NCBI RefSeq assembly: GCF_021191695.1
Contig: NZ_JAIWPT010000011.1
Span: 1 to 64,000 of the forward strand
DNA length: 64,000 bases
Source: Proluteimonas luteida
Lineage (GTDB): Bacteria > Pseudomonadota > Gammaproteobacteria > Xanthomonadales > Xanthomonadaceae
Reading direction: 5' to 3'
The notes under the pieces were generated by a model, which ran no database searches, was not told the DNA's origin, and saw only the letters and a list, made by a program, of their open reading frames with translations. The first letter of the stretch is position 1. Each line of letters starts with the position of its first letter. Both the position numbers and the translations under genes were made by a program. Positions 32,416-40,045 of the stretch are shown piece after piece.

Positions 32416-32439
32416 TATATATAAAGAATACTTACATAT
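32416..32439. promoter_or_regulatory. AT-rich operator-like site before the lignostilbene dioxygenase gene
   Basis: The segment TATATATAAAGAATACTTAC lies about 35-60 bp before the ATG of the dioxygenase. Its halves (TATAAAG and CTTACATA) form an imperfect dyad. It aligns with the sites at 12561, 14206 and 16578, suggesting the same regulator controls this operon and ferB. Confidence 0.6.
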
Positions 32440-32473
32440 TGGGCTGGTTCGCCGTCCTTGCCTGGAGCCGTCG

Positions 32474-33946
32474 ATGAATGCGTTTCCCCCGCTGCCGATC
32501 TACACCGGATTCAACACGCCGCTGCGCATGGAGGTGGACATCCATGACCTCGAGGTCGAGGGCCAGGTGCCGGAGGGGCTGGACGGCATCTTCTACCGGG
32601 TCGGTCCCGATCCGCAGTACCCGCCGCGGCTGGGCAACGACATCTACTTCAACGGCGACGGCATGGTCAGCGCGTTCCGGTTCGAGAAGGGCCGCGTCGA
32701 CCTGAAGTGCCGCTACGCGCGCACCGACAAGTTCCTGCTCGAGCGCGATGCGCGCAAGGCGCTGTTCGGGGCCTACCGCAATCCGTTCTTCGACGATCCC
32801 GCGGTCGAGGGCCGCATCCGCGGGACCGCCAACACCAACGTCGTCTACCACGCCGGCAAGCTGCTGGCGCTGAAGGAGGACAGCCCGCCGCTGGTCATGG
32901 ATCCGTGGACCCTGGAGACCAGGGGCTACTACGACTACGAGGGCGTGTTGACCAGCGAGACCTTCACCGCGCATCCCAAGCTCGACCCGCACACCGGCGA
33001 GATGATCGCCTTCGGCTACTCGGCCAAGGGCATCGCCTCGCCGGACGTGGCGTACTACGTGATCGACCGCGACGGGAAGATCGTCCACGAAGTCTGGTTC
33101 CAGATGCCGTACCCGTGCCTGGTGCACGACTTCGGCGTCACCCGCGACTACGTGGTCTTCCCGATCGTGCCGGTGATCAGCAGCCTGGATTTCGCCCGCG
33201 CCGGCCGTCCCACGTTCGGATGGGACGCAAGCAAGGACGTCTACCTGGGCGTGCTGCCGCGGCGCGGCAGCGCGAAGGACCTGCGCTGGTTCCGGACCTC
33301 GAACCTGTTCGCCTCGCACGTGATGAACGCGTTCAACGACGGCACGAAGATCCATTTCGACACGCCGGTCGCCAAGGGCAACATGTTCCCGTTCTTCCCG
33401 GACGTGACCGGCGCGCCGTTCGACCCGGTCGCCGCGACCGCGCACGTGACGCGCTGGTCGGTCGACTACGCGGGCGGCGAGGGCATCGGCTTCGAGCAGC
33501 TGACCACGCTGGCCGGCGAGTTCCCGCGGATCGACGACCGCTACGCGATGGAGGCCTACCGCCACGGCTACATCTGCGTCAGCGACCGCTCGCGCCCCTA
33601 CGACGAGAAGCGCGCCGGCAGCATCACCGGCATGTTCATCAACTGCCTCGGCCATATCGATCACGCGACCGGCAGCAGCGACGACGTGTACTACGTCGGC
33701 CCGGTGTCGTCGCTGCAGGAGCCGGCGTTCATTCCCGCGTCGAAGGACGCGCCGGAAGGCGAGGGCTACCTGGTCGCGCTGGCCAACCGCTACGACGAGC
33801 AGCGTTCGGACCTGCTGGTCCTCGACGCCCAGCGCCTGCAGGAAGGCCCGATCGCGACGATCAAGCTGCCGCTGAAGCTGCGCAACGGCCTGCACGGCAA
33901 CTGGGTGCCGGTCGAGGACCTGCCGCCGCGGCCGGCCGGCGCATGA
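32474..33946 (+). CDS. Lignostilbene alpha,beta-dioxygenase (carotenoid cleavage oxygenase family)
   Basis: 490 residues. The four iron-binding histidines are His167 (TAHPKLD), His218 (LVHDFG), His282 (ASHVMN) and His474 (GLHGNW). Residues Phe59, Tyr101 and Lys134, which I recall as the stilbene-binding residues of the lignostilbene dioxygenases LsdA and NOV1, fall at exactly those numbers here, and Glu135 follows. Tyr and Lys hold the 4-hydroxyl of the stilbene. This distinguishes the enzyme from true carotenoid cleavers. It would split the stilbene made by the DUF3237 decarboxylases into vanillin and 5-formylferulate, or lignostilbene into two vanillins. It heads an operon behind an AT-rich operator and overlaps the next ALDH by 4 bp. 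Confidence 0.92.
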   Translation: MNAFPPLPIYTGFNTPLRMEVDIHDLEVEGQVPEGLDGIFYRVGPDPQYPPRLGNDIYFNGDGMVSAFRFEKGRVDLKCRYARTDKFLLERDARKALFGAYRNPFFDDPAVEGRIRGTANTNVVYHAGKLLALKEDSPPLVMDPWTLETRGYYDYEGVLTSETFTAHPKLDPHTGEMIAFGYSAKGIASPDVAYYVIDRDGKIVHEVWFQMPYPCLVHDFGVTRDYVVFPIVPVISSLDFARAGRPTFGWDASKDVYLGVLPRRGSAKDLRWFRTSNLFASHVMNAFNDGTKIHFDTPVAKGNMFPFFPDVTGAPFDPVAATAHVTRWSVDYAGGEGIGFEQLTTLAGEFPRIDDRYAMEAYRHGYICVSDRSRPYDEKRAGSITGMFINCLGHIDHATGSSDDVYYVGPVSSLQEPAFIPASKDAPEGEGYLVALANRYDEQRSDLLVLDAQRLQEGPIATIKLPLKLRNGLHGNWVPVEDLPPRPAGA

Positions 33947-35418
33947 CGTCGGTACCCACGGTCGACGCGCCTGCCGGAGGCGCGGCGTATCCGCCGCCGA
34001 TGCTGTTCATCGGCGGCCAGTGGCTCGACGGCGCCGGGCGCGACATCTCGCCGGTCCGCAATCCCGCGACCGGCGAGGCGGTCGGCGCGCTCGTGCATGC
34101 CACCGCGGACGACCTCGAGCAGGCGCTGGCCGCCGCCGACGCGGCCTTCGGCCCGTGGCGACGGACCTCGGCGTTCGAGCGCGGGGGCATCATCAGGCGC
34201 GCCGCCGCGCTGCTGCGCGAACGGGTCGAGGCGATCGCCGCGATCACGACGCTGGAGCAGGGCAAGCCGCTGCACGAGGCCCGCGGCGAGATCCTGGCGG
34301 CGGCCGACGTGTTCGACTGGTTCGCCGAGGAGGGGCGCCGCGCCTACGGCCGGGTCGTGCCCTCGCGCGCACCGGAGCAACTGCGCTACCTGGTGCTGCG
34401 GCAGCCGGTGGGTCCGGTCGCGGCATTCTCGCCGTGGAACATCCCGGCGCTGATTCCCGCGCGCAAGATCGCCGCGTCGCTGGCCGCCGGCTGCACCTGC
34501 ATCATCAAGCCGGCCGAGGAAACGCCCGGCACCTGCCTGCAGCTGGCGCGGGCGCTCGACGATGCCGGCCTGCCGGCGGGCGTGCTGAACGTGGTGACCG
34601 GCGTGCCGGCGACGATCTCGCAGACGCTGGTGGCGTCGGCGCGGATCCGCAAGCTGTCGTTCACCGGGTCCACCGCCGTGGGCCGCCAGCTCGGCGCGCT
34701 GGCGGGCGGGGCGATCAAGCGCATGACGCTGGAACTGGGCGGGCACGCGCCGGTGCTGGTGTTCGCCGACGCCGACATCGACGCCGCGGTCGACCAGCTG
34801 GTGGCCTTCAAGTACCGCAACGCGGGGCAGGTGTGCATCGCGCCGACCCGCTTCTACGTGCAGCGCCAGGTCCACGACCGCTTCGTCGCGCGTTTCGCCG
34901 CGGCGGCCGCGGCGCTGGCGGTCGGCGACGGGCGCAGGCCCGGCGTGCAGATGGGGCCGCTCGCCAACCCGCGCCGGATCGAGGCGATGCGGACGCTGGT
35001 CGACGATGCGGTGGCGGCCGGCGCCGAGCGGGTCTGCGGCGGCCGGATCGACGGCCCCGGCAACTTCTGGGCGCCGACCGTGCTGGCCGACGTGCCGGAC
35101 GCGGCGCGGATCATGCGCGAGGAACCGTTCGGGCCGGTCGCAGTGACCGCGCCGTTCGACAGCGTCGACGAGGCCATCGCGCGCGCCAACCAGTTGCCCT
35201 TCGGCCTCGCCGCGTATGCGTGGACCGGTTCGATCCGGACCGCGCACCGGCTGTCGGAGGAGGTCGAAAGCGGCATGCTGGCGATCAACAACACCGCCAT
35301 CACCTTTGCCGAAACGCCGTTCGGCGGGGTCAAGGACAGCGGCTACGGCAGCGAGGGCGGCAGCGAGGGTCTGGAAGGATATCTGGACACGAAATTGGTT
35401 AGTCTGGCCGGAACATGA
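33943..35418 (+). CDS. Aldehyde dehydrogenase coupled to the stilbene dioxygenase
   Basis: 491 residues starting in an ATGA overlap with the dioxygenase gene. Catalytic Cys298 (NAGQVCIAPTR), base Glu264 (LELGGHAP) and Asn166 (PWNIP) are present. It belongs to the same subgroup as the ALDH at 22942, sharing the EEGRRAYGRV and FKYRNAGQVC-type segments. Because it is translationally coupled to an enzyme whose products are aromatic aldehydes, it most likely oxidises 5-formylferulate or vanillin (inference; the FerD role in SYK-6). It ends in a 4-bp overlap with a MarR regulator gene. Confidence 0.82.
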   Translation: MTSVPTVDAPAGGAAYPPPMLFIGGQWLDGAGRDISPVRNPATGEAVGALVHATADDLEQALAAADAAFGPWRRTSAFERGGIIRRAAALLRERVEAIAAITTLEQGKPLHEARGEILAAADVFDWFAEEGRRAYGRVVPSRAPEQLRYLVLRQPVGPVAAFSPWNIPALIPARKIAASLAAGCTCIIKPAEETPGTCLQLARALDDAGLPAGVLNVVTGVPATISQTLVASARIRKLSFTGSTAVGRQLGALAGGAIKRMTLELGGHAPVLVFADADIDAAVDQLVAFKYRNAGQVCIAPTRFYVQRQVHDRFVARFAAAAAALAVGDGRRPGVQMGPLANPRRIEAMRTLVDDAVAAGAERVCGGRIDGPGNFWAPTVLADVPDAARIMREEPFGPVAVTAPFDSVDEAIARANQLPFGLAAYAWTGSIRTAHRLSEEVESGMLAINNTAITFAETPFGGVKDSGYGSEGGSEGLEGYLDTKLVSLAGT

Positions 35419-35951
35419 CACATGGAGAACGCGTCTTGAGCCCGACTTCCGAAGGCCGCAGCGGCCACCGCGCCCGCACGATCTACCTCATCGCCAGCGC
35501 CTACCACGCGTTGCGCGCCACCCGGCTGGAACCTGCGTTGAAGCCGCTTGGCGTCACCCCGCTGCAGTACACCATCATGACCGTGGTGGAGTCCCACGAA
35601 GGCCTGTCGTCGGCGCAGCTGTCGCGCCGCTTCTACGTCACCCCGCAGACCATGGGCCAGGTGCTGGCCGGACTCGAGGAGCGCGGCCTGCTGCGGCGCA
35701 GGGAGGATCCCGAGAACCGCCGCGTGCTGCTGGTCAGCCTGACCGCGAAGGGCCGCAGGCTGGTCGACGAGTGCGGCCGCGTGATCGGCCTGATCGAGGA
35801 CGAGATCTTCAGCGACCCGGATTGCGCGGAGACCGCGGCGCTGCGCGAGCAGCTGCAGAAGATCGCCGCGCACCTGCGCGAGAACACCACGGTGCCGGCG
35901 GAACTGGCCGCCGCGCCGAAACGACGCAAACGGCTTACCGCCCCCACCTGA
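35415..35951 (+). CDS. MarR-family transcriptional regulator
   Basis: 178 residues starting in a 4-bp overlap with the ALDH gene. The winged helix covers about residues 40-125 (PLQYTIMTVVESHEGLSSAQ, VTPQTMGQVLAGLEERGL) and ends with the MarR wing DPENRRVLLVSLTAKGR. The C-terminus is a helix followed by a basic tail (KRRKRL). In SYK-6 a MarR repressor (FerC) controls ferBA in response to hydroxycinnamoyl-CoA. This protein is the best candidate to bind the AT-rich dyads before ferB, the dioxygenase gene, the TonB receptor and the MFS gene. Regulation by this protein is inferred, not shown. Confidence 0.88.
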   Translation: MTHGERVLSPTSEGRSGHRARTIYLIASAYHALRATRLEPALKPLGVTPLQYTIMTVVESHEGLSSAQLSRRFYVTPQTMGQVLAGLEERGLLRRREDPENRRVLLVSLTAKGRRLVDECGRVIGLIEDEIFSDPDCAETAALREQLQKIAAHLRENTTVPAELAAAPKRRKRLTAPT

Positions 35952-35963
35952 GCAAGGCACCAC

Positions 35964-37127
35964 ATGCCCTCCGCATTCGACGAAGACGACTTTTCCGCAC
36001 TCCTCGACACCCTCGACCGCTACATCCGCGAACGCCTGATGCCGCTGGAGAAGACGGTCGAGGAAACGGCCACGGTGCCGGACGCGATCCTCGACGAGAT
36101 GCGCGAGATGGGACTGTTCGGGCTGAGCATCCCGCAGGCGTACGGCGGCTTCGAGCTCGACGTGGTGCAGGAAACCCGGGTGCAGATGCTGTTCAGCGGC
36201 ACCTCGCAGGCGTTCCGGCTGGCGTTCTGGCCGAACGTGGGCATCGGCAGCCGCGGCATCGTCTATGGCGGGACGCCCGGACAGAAGCAGCGCTACCTGC
36301 CGGGGCTGGCGTCGGGCGAGTTGCGCGCCGCGTTCTGCCTGACCGAGCCCGATGCGGGCTCGGACGCGGCCAACATCCGCACCGTCGCGGTCCGCGACGG
36401 CGACGATTTCCTGATCAGCGGCACCAAGCGGTTCATCACCAATGCGACGCACGCCGACGTCTTCACCGTGATGGCGCGCAGCGATGCCGGCAAGTCCGGC
36501 GCCGACGGCATCTCGGCCTTCATCGTCGAGAAGGGCACGCCGGGCCTGACCATCGGCAAGCCCGAACACAAGCTGGGCCAGCGCGGCGCGCCGATCTGCG
36601 ACGTGATCCTGGACCGGGTGCGGGTGCCGAAGGAGAACCTGATCGGCGGCGAGGCCGGCGAGGGCAAGGGCTTCCGGATCGCGATGCAGGTGCTCGATTC
36701 GGGCCGCATCGGCGTGGCCGGCAGTGCGGTCGGCATGATGAAGCGGATCATCGACGAGGCCGCGACCTACGCCCTGTCGCGCAAGCAGTTCGGCCAGCCG
36801 ATCGCCGAGTTCCAGCTGATCCAGGGCATGCTGGCCGACTCGGAAGCCGAGTACCTGGCCGGGCACGCGATGGTGATGGAGGCGGCGCGTTCGCTGCAGG
36901 CGAAACGCGACACGCGCATCCTCGCGGCATCCGCGAAGTACTTCTGTTCCGAGGCCCTGGGCCGGGTTGCCGACCGCGCGCTGCAGATCTTCGGCGGCGC
37001 CGGCTACATCGCCGAGTACCCGATCGAGCGGCTGTGGCGCGACGCGCGGGTACTGCGCATCTACGAGGGCACCAGCCAGATCCTGCAGCTGGTGATCGCG
37101 CGCGGCCTGCTCAAGCGCTACGCATGA
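35964..37127 (+). CDS. Acyl-CoA dehydrogenase
   Basis: 387 residues with normal three-domain length. FAD-binding segments CLTEPDAGSD and SGTKRFITNA are present, as is the C-terminal signature IFGGAGYIAEYPIERLWRDA. The catalytic base is Glu368 in LRIYEGTSQI. Acyl-CoA dehydrogenases in hydroxycinnamate clusters convert dihydroferuloyl- or dihydro-p-coumaroyl-CoA to the unsaturated CoA ester that FerB can then use; that is the most likely role here. A general fatty-acid role is possible but less likely inside this operon. It begins 12 bp after the MarR gene and overlaps the SnoaL-like gene by 4 bp. Confidence 0.88.
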   Translation: MPSAFDEDDFSALLDTLDRYIRERLMPLEKTVEETATVPDAILDEMREMGLFGLSIPQAYGGFELDVVQETRVQMLFSGTSQAFRLAFWPNVGIGSRGIVYGGTPGQKQRYLPGLASGELRAAFCLTEPDAGSDAANIRTVAVRDGDDFLISGTKRFITNATHADVFTVMARSDAGKSGADGISAFIVEKGTPGLTIGKPEHKLGQRGAPICDVILDRVRVPKENLIGGEAGEGKGFRIAMQVLDSGRIGVAGSAVGMMKRIIDEAATYALSRKQFGQPIAEFQLIQGMLADSEAEYLAGHAMVMEAARSLQAKRDTRILAASAKYFCSEALGRVADRALQIFGGAGYIAEYPIERLWRDARVLRIYEGTSQILQLVIARGLLKRYA

Positions 37128-37588
37128 ACGAGCCGGCGTTGAAGGTGCCGCCCGGACAGGCGTTCCGGATCGCGTTCGAATGCGAGCAGCTGATCCGGCG
37201 TTTCGCGCTGCGCAACGATGCCGGTGACCATGATGCATTGGCGGAGATGTTCGTCGAGGACGGCAGCTTCGCGCGGCCCACCGCGCCGGACGCGCCGGTG
37301 CGCGGGCGCGAGGCGATCCGCGCGCTGTTCCGCGACCGGCCGCGCCGCTTCACCCGCCACCTGATGCTCAACACCGTGATCGATGCGCTGTCGCCGGGGC
37401 GCGCACGCGCGACCAGCTACGTGGCGCTGTACAGCGCCGATGCCGGTGTCGACACCGCCGCGCAGGCGCCGCCGTATCCGGCGTCCGGTCCGCACCTGCT
37501 CGGTGGCTTCGACGACGAACTGGTGCAGGTCGAGGGCCGCTGGCTGTTCCTGTCGCGACGCGGCAGCCTGGCCTTGCGGATCGGCTAG
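37124..37588 (+). CDS. SnoaL/NTF2-like protein, possible diarylpropane lyase
   Basis: 154 residues of the SnoaL-like branch of the NTF2 superfamily: an N-terminal helical part (IRRFALRNDAGDHDALAEMF), then VEDGSFARP and four strands ending in GRWLFLSRRGSL. It overlaps the acyl-CoA dehydrogenase gene by 4 bp and closes the dioxygenase operon. The family is catalytically diverse. The gamma-formaldehyde lyases LdpA and LsdE, which turn a beta-1 diarylpropane into lignostilbene, are also NTF2-like proteins, so a stilbene-forming role next to a stilbene dioxygenase is attractive. I cannot confirm this from residues. Dehydratase, isomerase or non-catalytic roles remain open. Confidence 0.6.
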   Translation: MNEPALKVPPGQAFRIAFECEQLIRRFALRNDAGDHDALAEMFVEDGSFARPTAPDAPVRGREAIRALFRDRPRRFTRHLMLNTVIDALSPGRARATSYVALYSADAGVDTAAQAPPYPASGPHLLGGFDDELVQVEGRWLFLSRRGSLALRIG

Positions 37589-37701
37589 GCGCGATCCCCG
37601 CTGGGGTGTTCTTCCCGCCGCGGGAACGGCCGCAGGCGGCAGTGGCGGGCCCGGACCGGCGTCGATTGCCGGGTTGCGGGACGAGGCCCGGCGAAACGGC
37701 G

Positions 37702-38403
37702 TCAGCCGGGCGCCAGCAGCCAGTCGCGCAATGCGCGGTTGACCGCGTCCGGCGCTTCACACGGCGCCATGTGACCGGCGCCGGCGAAGATCGCGAGCTG
37801 CGCATCGGCAATCCGCGCGGCGATGTCCGCATGCTGTGCCGGCGGGCTCCAGCGGTCGTCGCTGCCGACGCCGACCAGCGTCGGGCACGCCAGCGCCGAC
37901 AGCACGTCCGCCGGATCCGGCCGATGCAGCAGGGCCTCGACCTGGCCGGCGAAGACGTCCGCGTCCATGCGCTCGACCATCGCCGTCAGCGCCGGCATGA
38001 AGCGATCGTCTTCGACGTGCGCCGGATGCAGCATCGGTGGCAGCCATTGCCTCGCCAGTGCGCGCATGCCGTCGCGGCGGGCGACATCGAGCAGGCGCAT
38101 GCGCTGCTCGCGTTCGCCGTCGCGCACGGTGTGGATGCCGGTGTCGAGCAGCGCCAGCCGCTCGACCCGCTGCGGTGCCTGCCGCACCATCTCCAGCGCG
38201 ACCCGCGCGCCCATCGAATGCCCGGCCAGCGCGAAGCGCGCGGGCGCTTCGCGCAGGACCGCCGTGGCCATCGCCTCGATCCGGTCGAAGCCGCGGAAAT
38301 CGTGGACCCGGATGTCGGCGACGTCGGCCAGGCCGTCGACCTGGTGCCGCCAGACGGTCCGGTCGCAGAGCAGGCCGCACAGCAGCAGCAGCGGGCGCGG
38401 CAT
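37702..38403 (-). CDS. Alpha/beta-hydrolase
   Basis: 233 residues. The nucleophile elbow GHSMGA gives Ser63. The acid is likely Asp182 or Asp183 (GVGSDDRW), and the base is His211 (GAGHMAP). The protein is compact, lacks a signal peptide and resembles small esterases and enol-lactone-hydrolase-like proteins. It starts one base past the stop of an aldehyde dehydrogenase gene, so the two are co-transcribed on the minus strand. It may hydrolyse an ester or lactone of a phenolic compound; the substrate is unknown. Between 37589 and 37701 no gene is seen. Confidence 0.78.
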   Translation of the reverse strand: MPRPLLLLCGLLCDRTVWRHQVDGLADVADIRVHDFRGFDRIEAMATAVLREAPARFALAGHSMGARVALEMVRQAPQRVERLALLDTGIHTVRDGEREQRMRLLDVARRDGMRALARQWLPPMLHPAHVEDDRFMPALTAMVERMDADVFAGQVEALLHRPDPADVLSALACPTLVGVGSDDRWSPPAQHADIAARIADAQLAIFAGAGHMAPCEAPDAVNRALRDWLLAPG

Positions 38404-38404
38404 G

Positions 38405-39874
38405 TCAGGCGAAGTAGACGGTCTTGGTCTCGAAATACGCGTCCAGGCCTTCGATGCCGCCCTCGCGGCCGAGCCCCGACTGCCCGAAACCGCCGAACGG
38501 CATCGTCGGATCGACGATCAGGCCGTTGACCGTGACGCTGCCCGAGCGGATCCGGCGCGCAAGCGCGTAGCCGCGCTCGGCGTCGGCGGTGTAGACCGCG
38601 CCGTGCAGGCCGTAGATGGTGGCGTTGGCCTTGCGTACCGCGTCGTCGAGGTCGCGGTAGCCGATGATCGACACCACCGGCCCGAAGATCTCCTCCTGGG
38701 CGATGGTCATGCCGACCCCGACCTCGTCGAACACCGTGGGTTCGATGAACCAGCCGCTCGGCATGTGGCCGGGCCGGCCGCCGCCCAGCAGCAGTCGCGC
38801 GCCTTCCTCGCGCCCCCGGGCGATGTAGTCCTGCACCCGCTGCAACTGGCGCGCCATCGTCAGCGGCCCCATCTGCGTGGTCTCGTCGAACGGGTCGCCG
38901 ACCCGGATCCCGGCGACGGCGCCGACGTAGGCATCGACGATTTCCCGGTGGCGCGATTCCGGCACCAGGATCCGGGTCAGCGAGAAGCAGACCTGGCCGG
39001 TGATCGGCATCGAATACGGCACCAGGCTCGGCAGCGCCTGGGCGAGGTCGGCGTCCTCGAGCAGGATCGCCGCCGACTTGCCGCCCAGTTCGAAGCCGGT
39101 GCGGACCATGCGCTGCGCGGCGACGGCGCCGATGTGGCGGCCGGCCGCGGTGCTGCCGGTGAAGCTGATCTTGTCGATGCCCGGGTGGCGGATCAGGTGG
39201 TCGCCCACGTCGCGTCCGGCGGCGACGACGTTGAACACGCCCGGCGGCAGGCCCGCCGCCTCGATGCACTCGGCCACCAGCCAGGCGTCCATCGGCGTTT
39301 CCGGCGACGGCTTGGCGACGACCGTGCAGCCGGCGGCCAGCGCGGCGGCGACCTTATAGCACAGCAGCACCAGCGGCGCGTTCCACGGCGTGATCGCGGC
39401 GACCACGCCGACCGGTTCGCGGACCACGCGCACCCTGCCGCCCTTGGCGCCGGTACGCTCGTCCACCAGCGGCGTCCCGCGCAGCAGCTGCGCATAGAAG
39501 CGGAACAGCTGCGGCGCCTGCGCGACCGCGTGCCGGGTCAGCCCGATCGGCGCGCCCACCTGCACCGTCCAGGCGCTGGCCAGCTCGGGCAGGCGCGCTT
39601 CCAGCAGGTCGGCGACCCGCGCCAGCAGGTCGCTGCGCTCGGCGGCCGGCATCCGTGGCCAGGGGCCCGTGTCGAACGCGCGCCGCGCGGCGTCGACCGC
39701 GCGGTCGATGTCGCGCGTGTCGCCCTCGGCGAAGCGGGCGAAGGGTTGTTCGGTGACCGGCGAGACCAGGGTCAGCAGGGCGTCCGAATCGGGCTTGCGC
39801 CATTGGCCGTCGATGAACAGCGACAGCGGCGACTGGATCGCGACCTGCGGGTCGCGATGGCGTGGATCGAGCAT
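38405..39874 (-). CDS. Aldehyde dehydrogenase
   Basis: 489 residues from the ATG at 39874, which has GGGAGGGAAC directly upstream. Catalytic Cys296 (ITGQVCFSLTR), base Glu262 (FELGGKSAAI) and Asn165 (PWNAP) are present. The branch resembles aldehyde dehydrogenases of aromatic and terpene clusters (AldA-like). It is divergent from the GntR gene at 40046, across a 171-bp interval with a GGATCC-containing inverted repeat, so that regulator probably controls both sides. With five ALDHs in the island, vanillin or another benzaldehyde is a plausible substrate, without proof. Confidence 0.82.
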   Translation of the reverse strand: MLDPRHRDPQVAIQSPLSLFIDGQWRKPDSDALLTLVSPVTEQPFARFAEGDTRDIDRAVDAARRAFDTGPWPRMPAAERSDLLARVADLLEARLPELASAWTVQVGAPIGLTRHAVAQAPQLFRFYAQLLRGTPLVDERTGAKGGRVRVVREPVGVVAAITPWNAPLVLLCYKVAAALAAGCTVVAKPSPETPMDAWLVAECIEAAGLPPGVFNVVAAGRDVGDHLIRHPGIDKISFTGSTAAGRHIGAVAAQRMVRTGFELGGKSAAILLEDADLAQALPSLVPYSMPITGQVCFSLTRILVPESRHREIVDAYVGAVAGIRVGDPFDETTQMGPLTMARQLQRVQDYIARGREEGARLLLGGGRPGHMPSGWFIEPTVFDEVGVGMTIAQEEIFGPVVSIIGYRDLDDAVRKANATIYGLHGAVYTADAERGYALARRIRSGSVTVNGLIVDPTMPFGGFGQSGLGREGGIEGLDAYFETKTVYFA

Positions 39875-39977
39875 GTTCCCTCCCGAACAGGCGGCCGATG
39901 GATGCGGCGGCGCGGGATCCCGTGCCGCCGACTTCCATCTTGCAACAAGTAAATGTGCCTTATCAATCGGAAATTCG

Positions 39978-40016
39978 GGATCCCGTGTTGACAATACGGG
40001 ATCCTGACATGAGTAT
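39978..40016 (+). promoter_or_regulatory. Promoter with overlapping inverted repeat before gntR
   Basis: GGATCCCGT (39978-39986) and ACGGGATCC (39996-40004) form a perfect 9-bp inverted repeat. A consensus -35 box TTGACA (39988-39993) sits in the spacer, and a weak -10 (GAGTAT) follows 17 bp later. A repressor bound here would block the promoter, which is the expected layout for an autoregulated GntR protein. The GGATCC core resembles the VanR operator I recall from Caulobacter. Confidence 0.65.
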
Positions 40017-40045
40017 CAGCATCCTTTCTATATCGGGAAGGTGCG

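Noticed and set aside
32474..33946. Carotenoid cleavage enzyme
   Set aside because: The Tyr101/Lys134/Phe59 set is specific for 4-hydroxystilbene binding, and no carotenoid genes are nearby.
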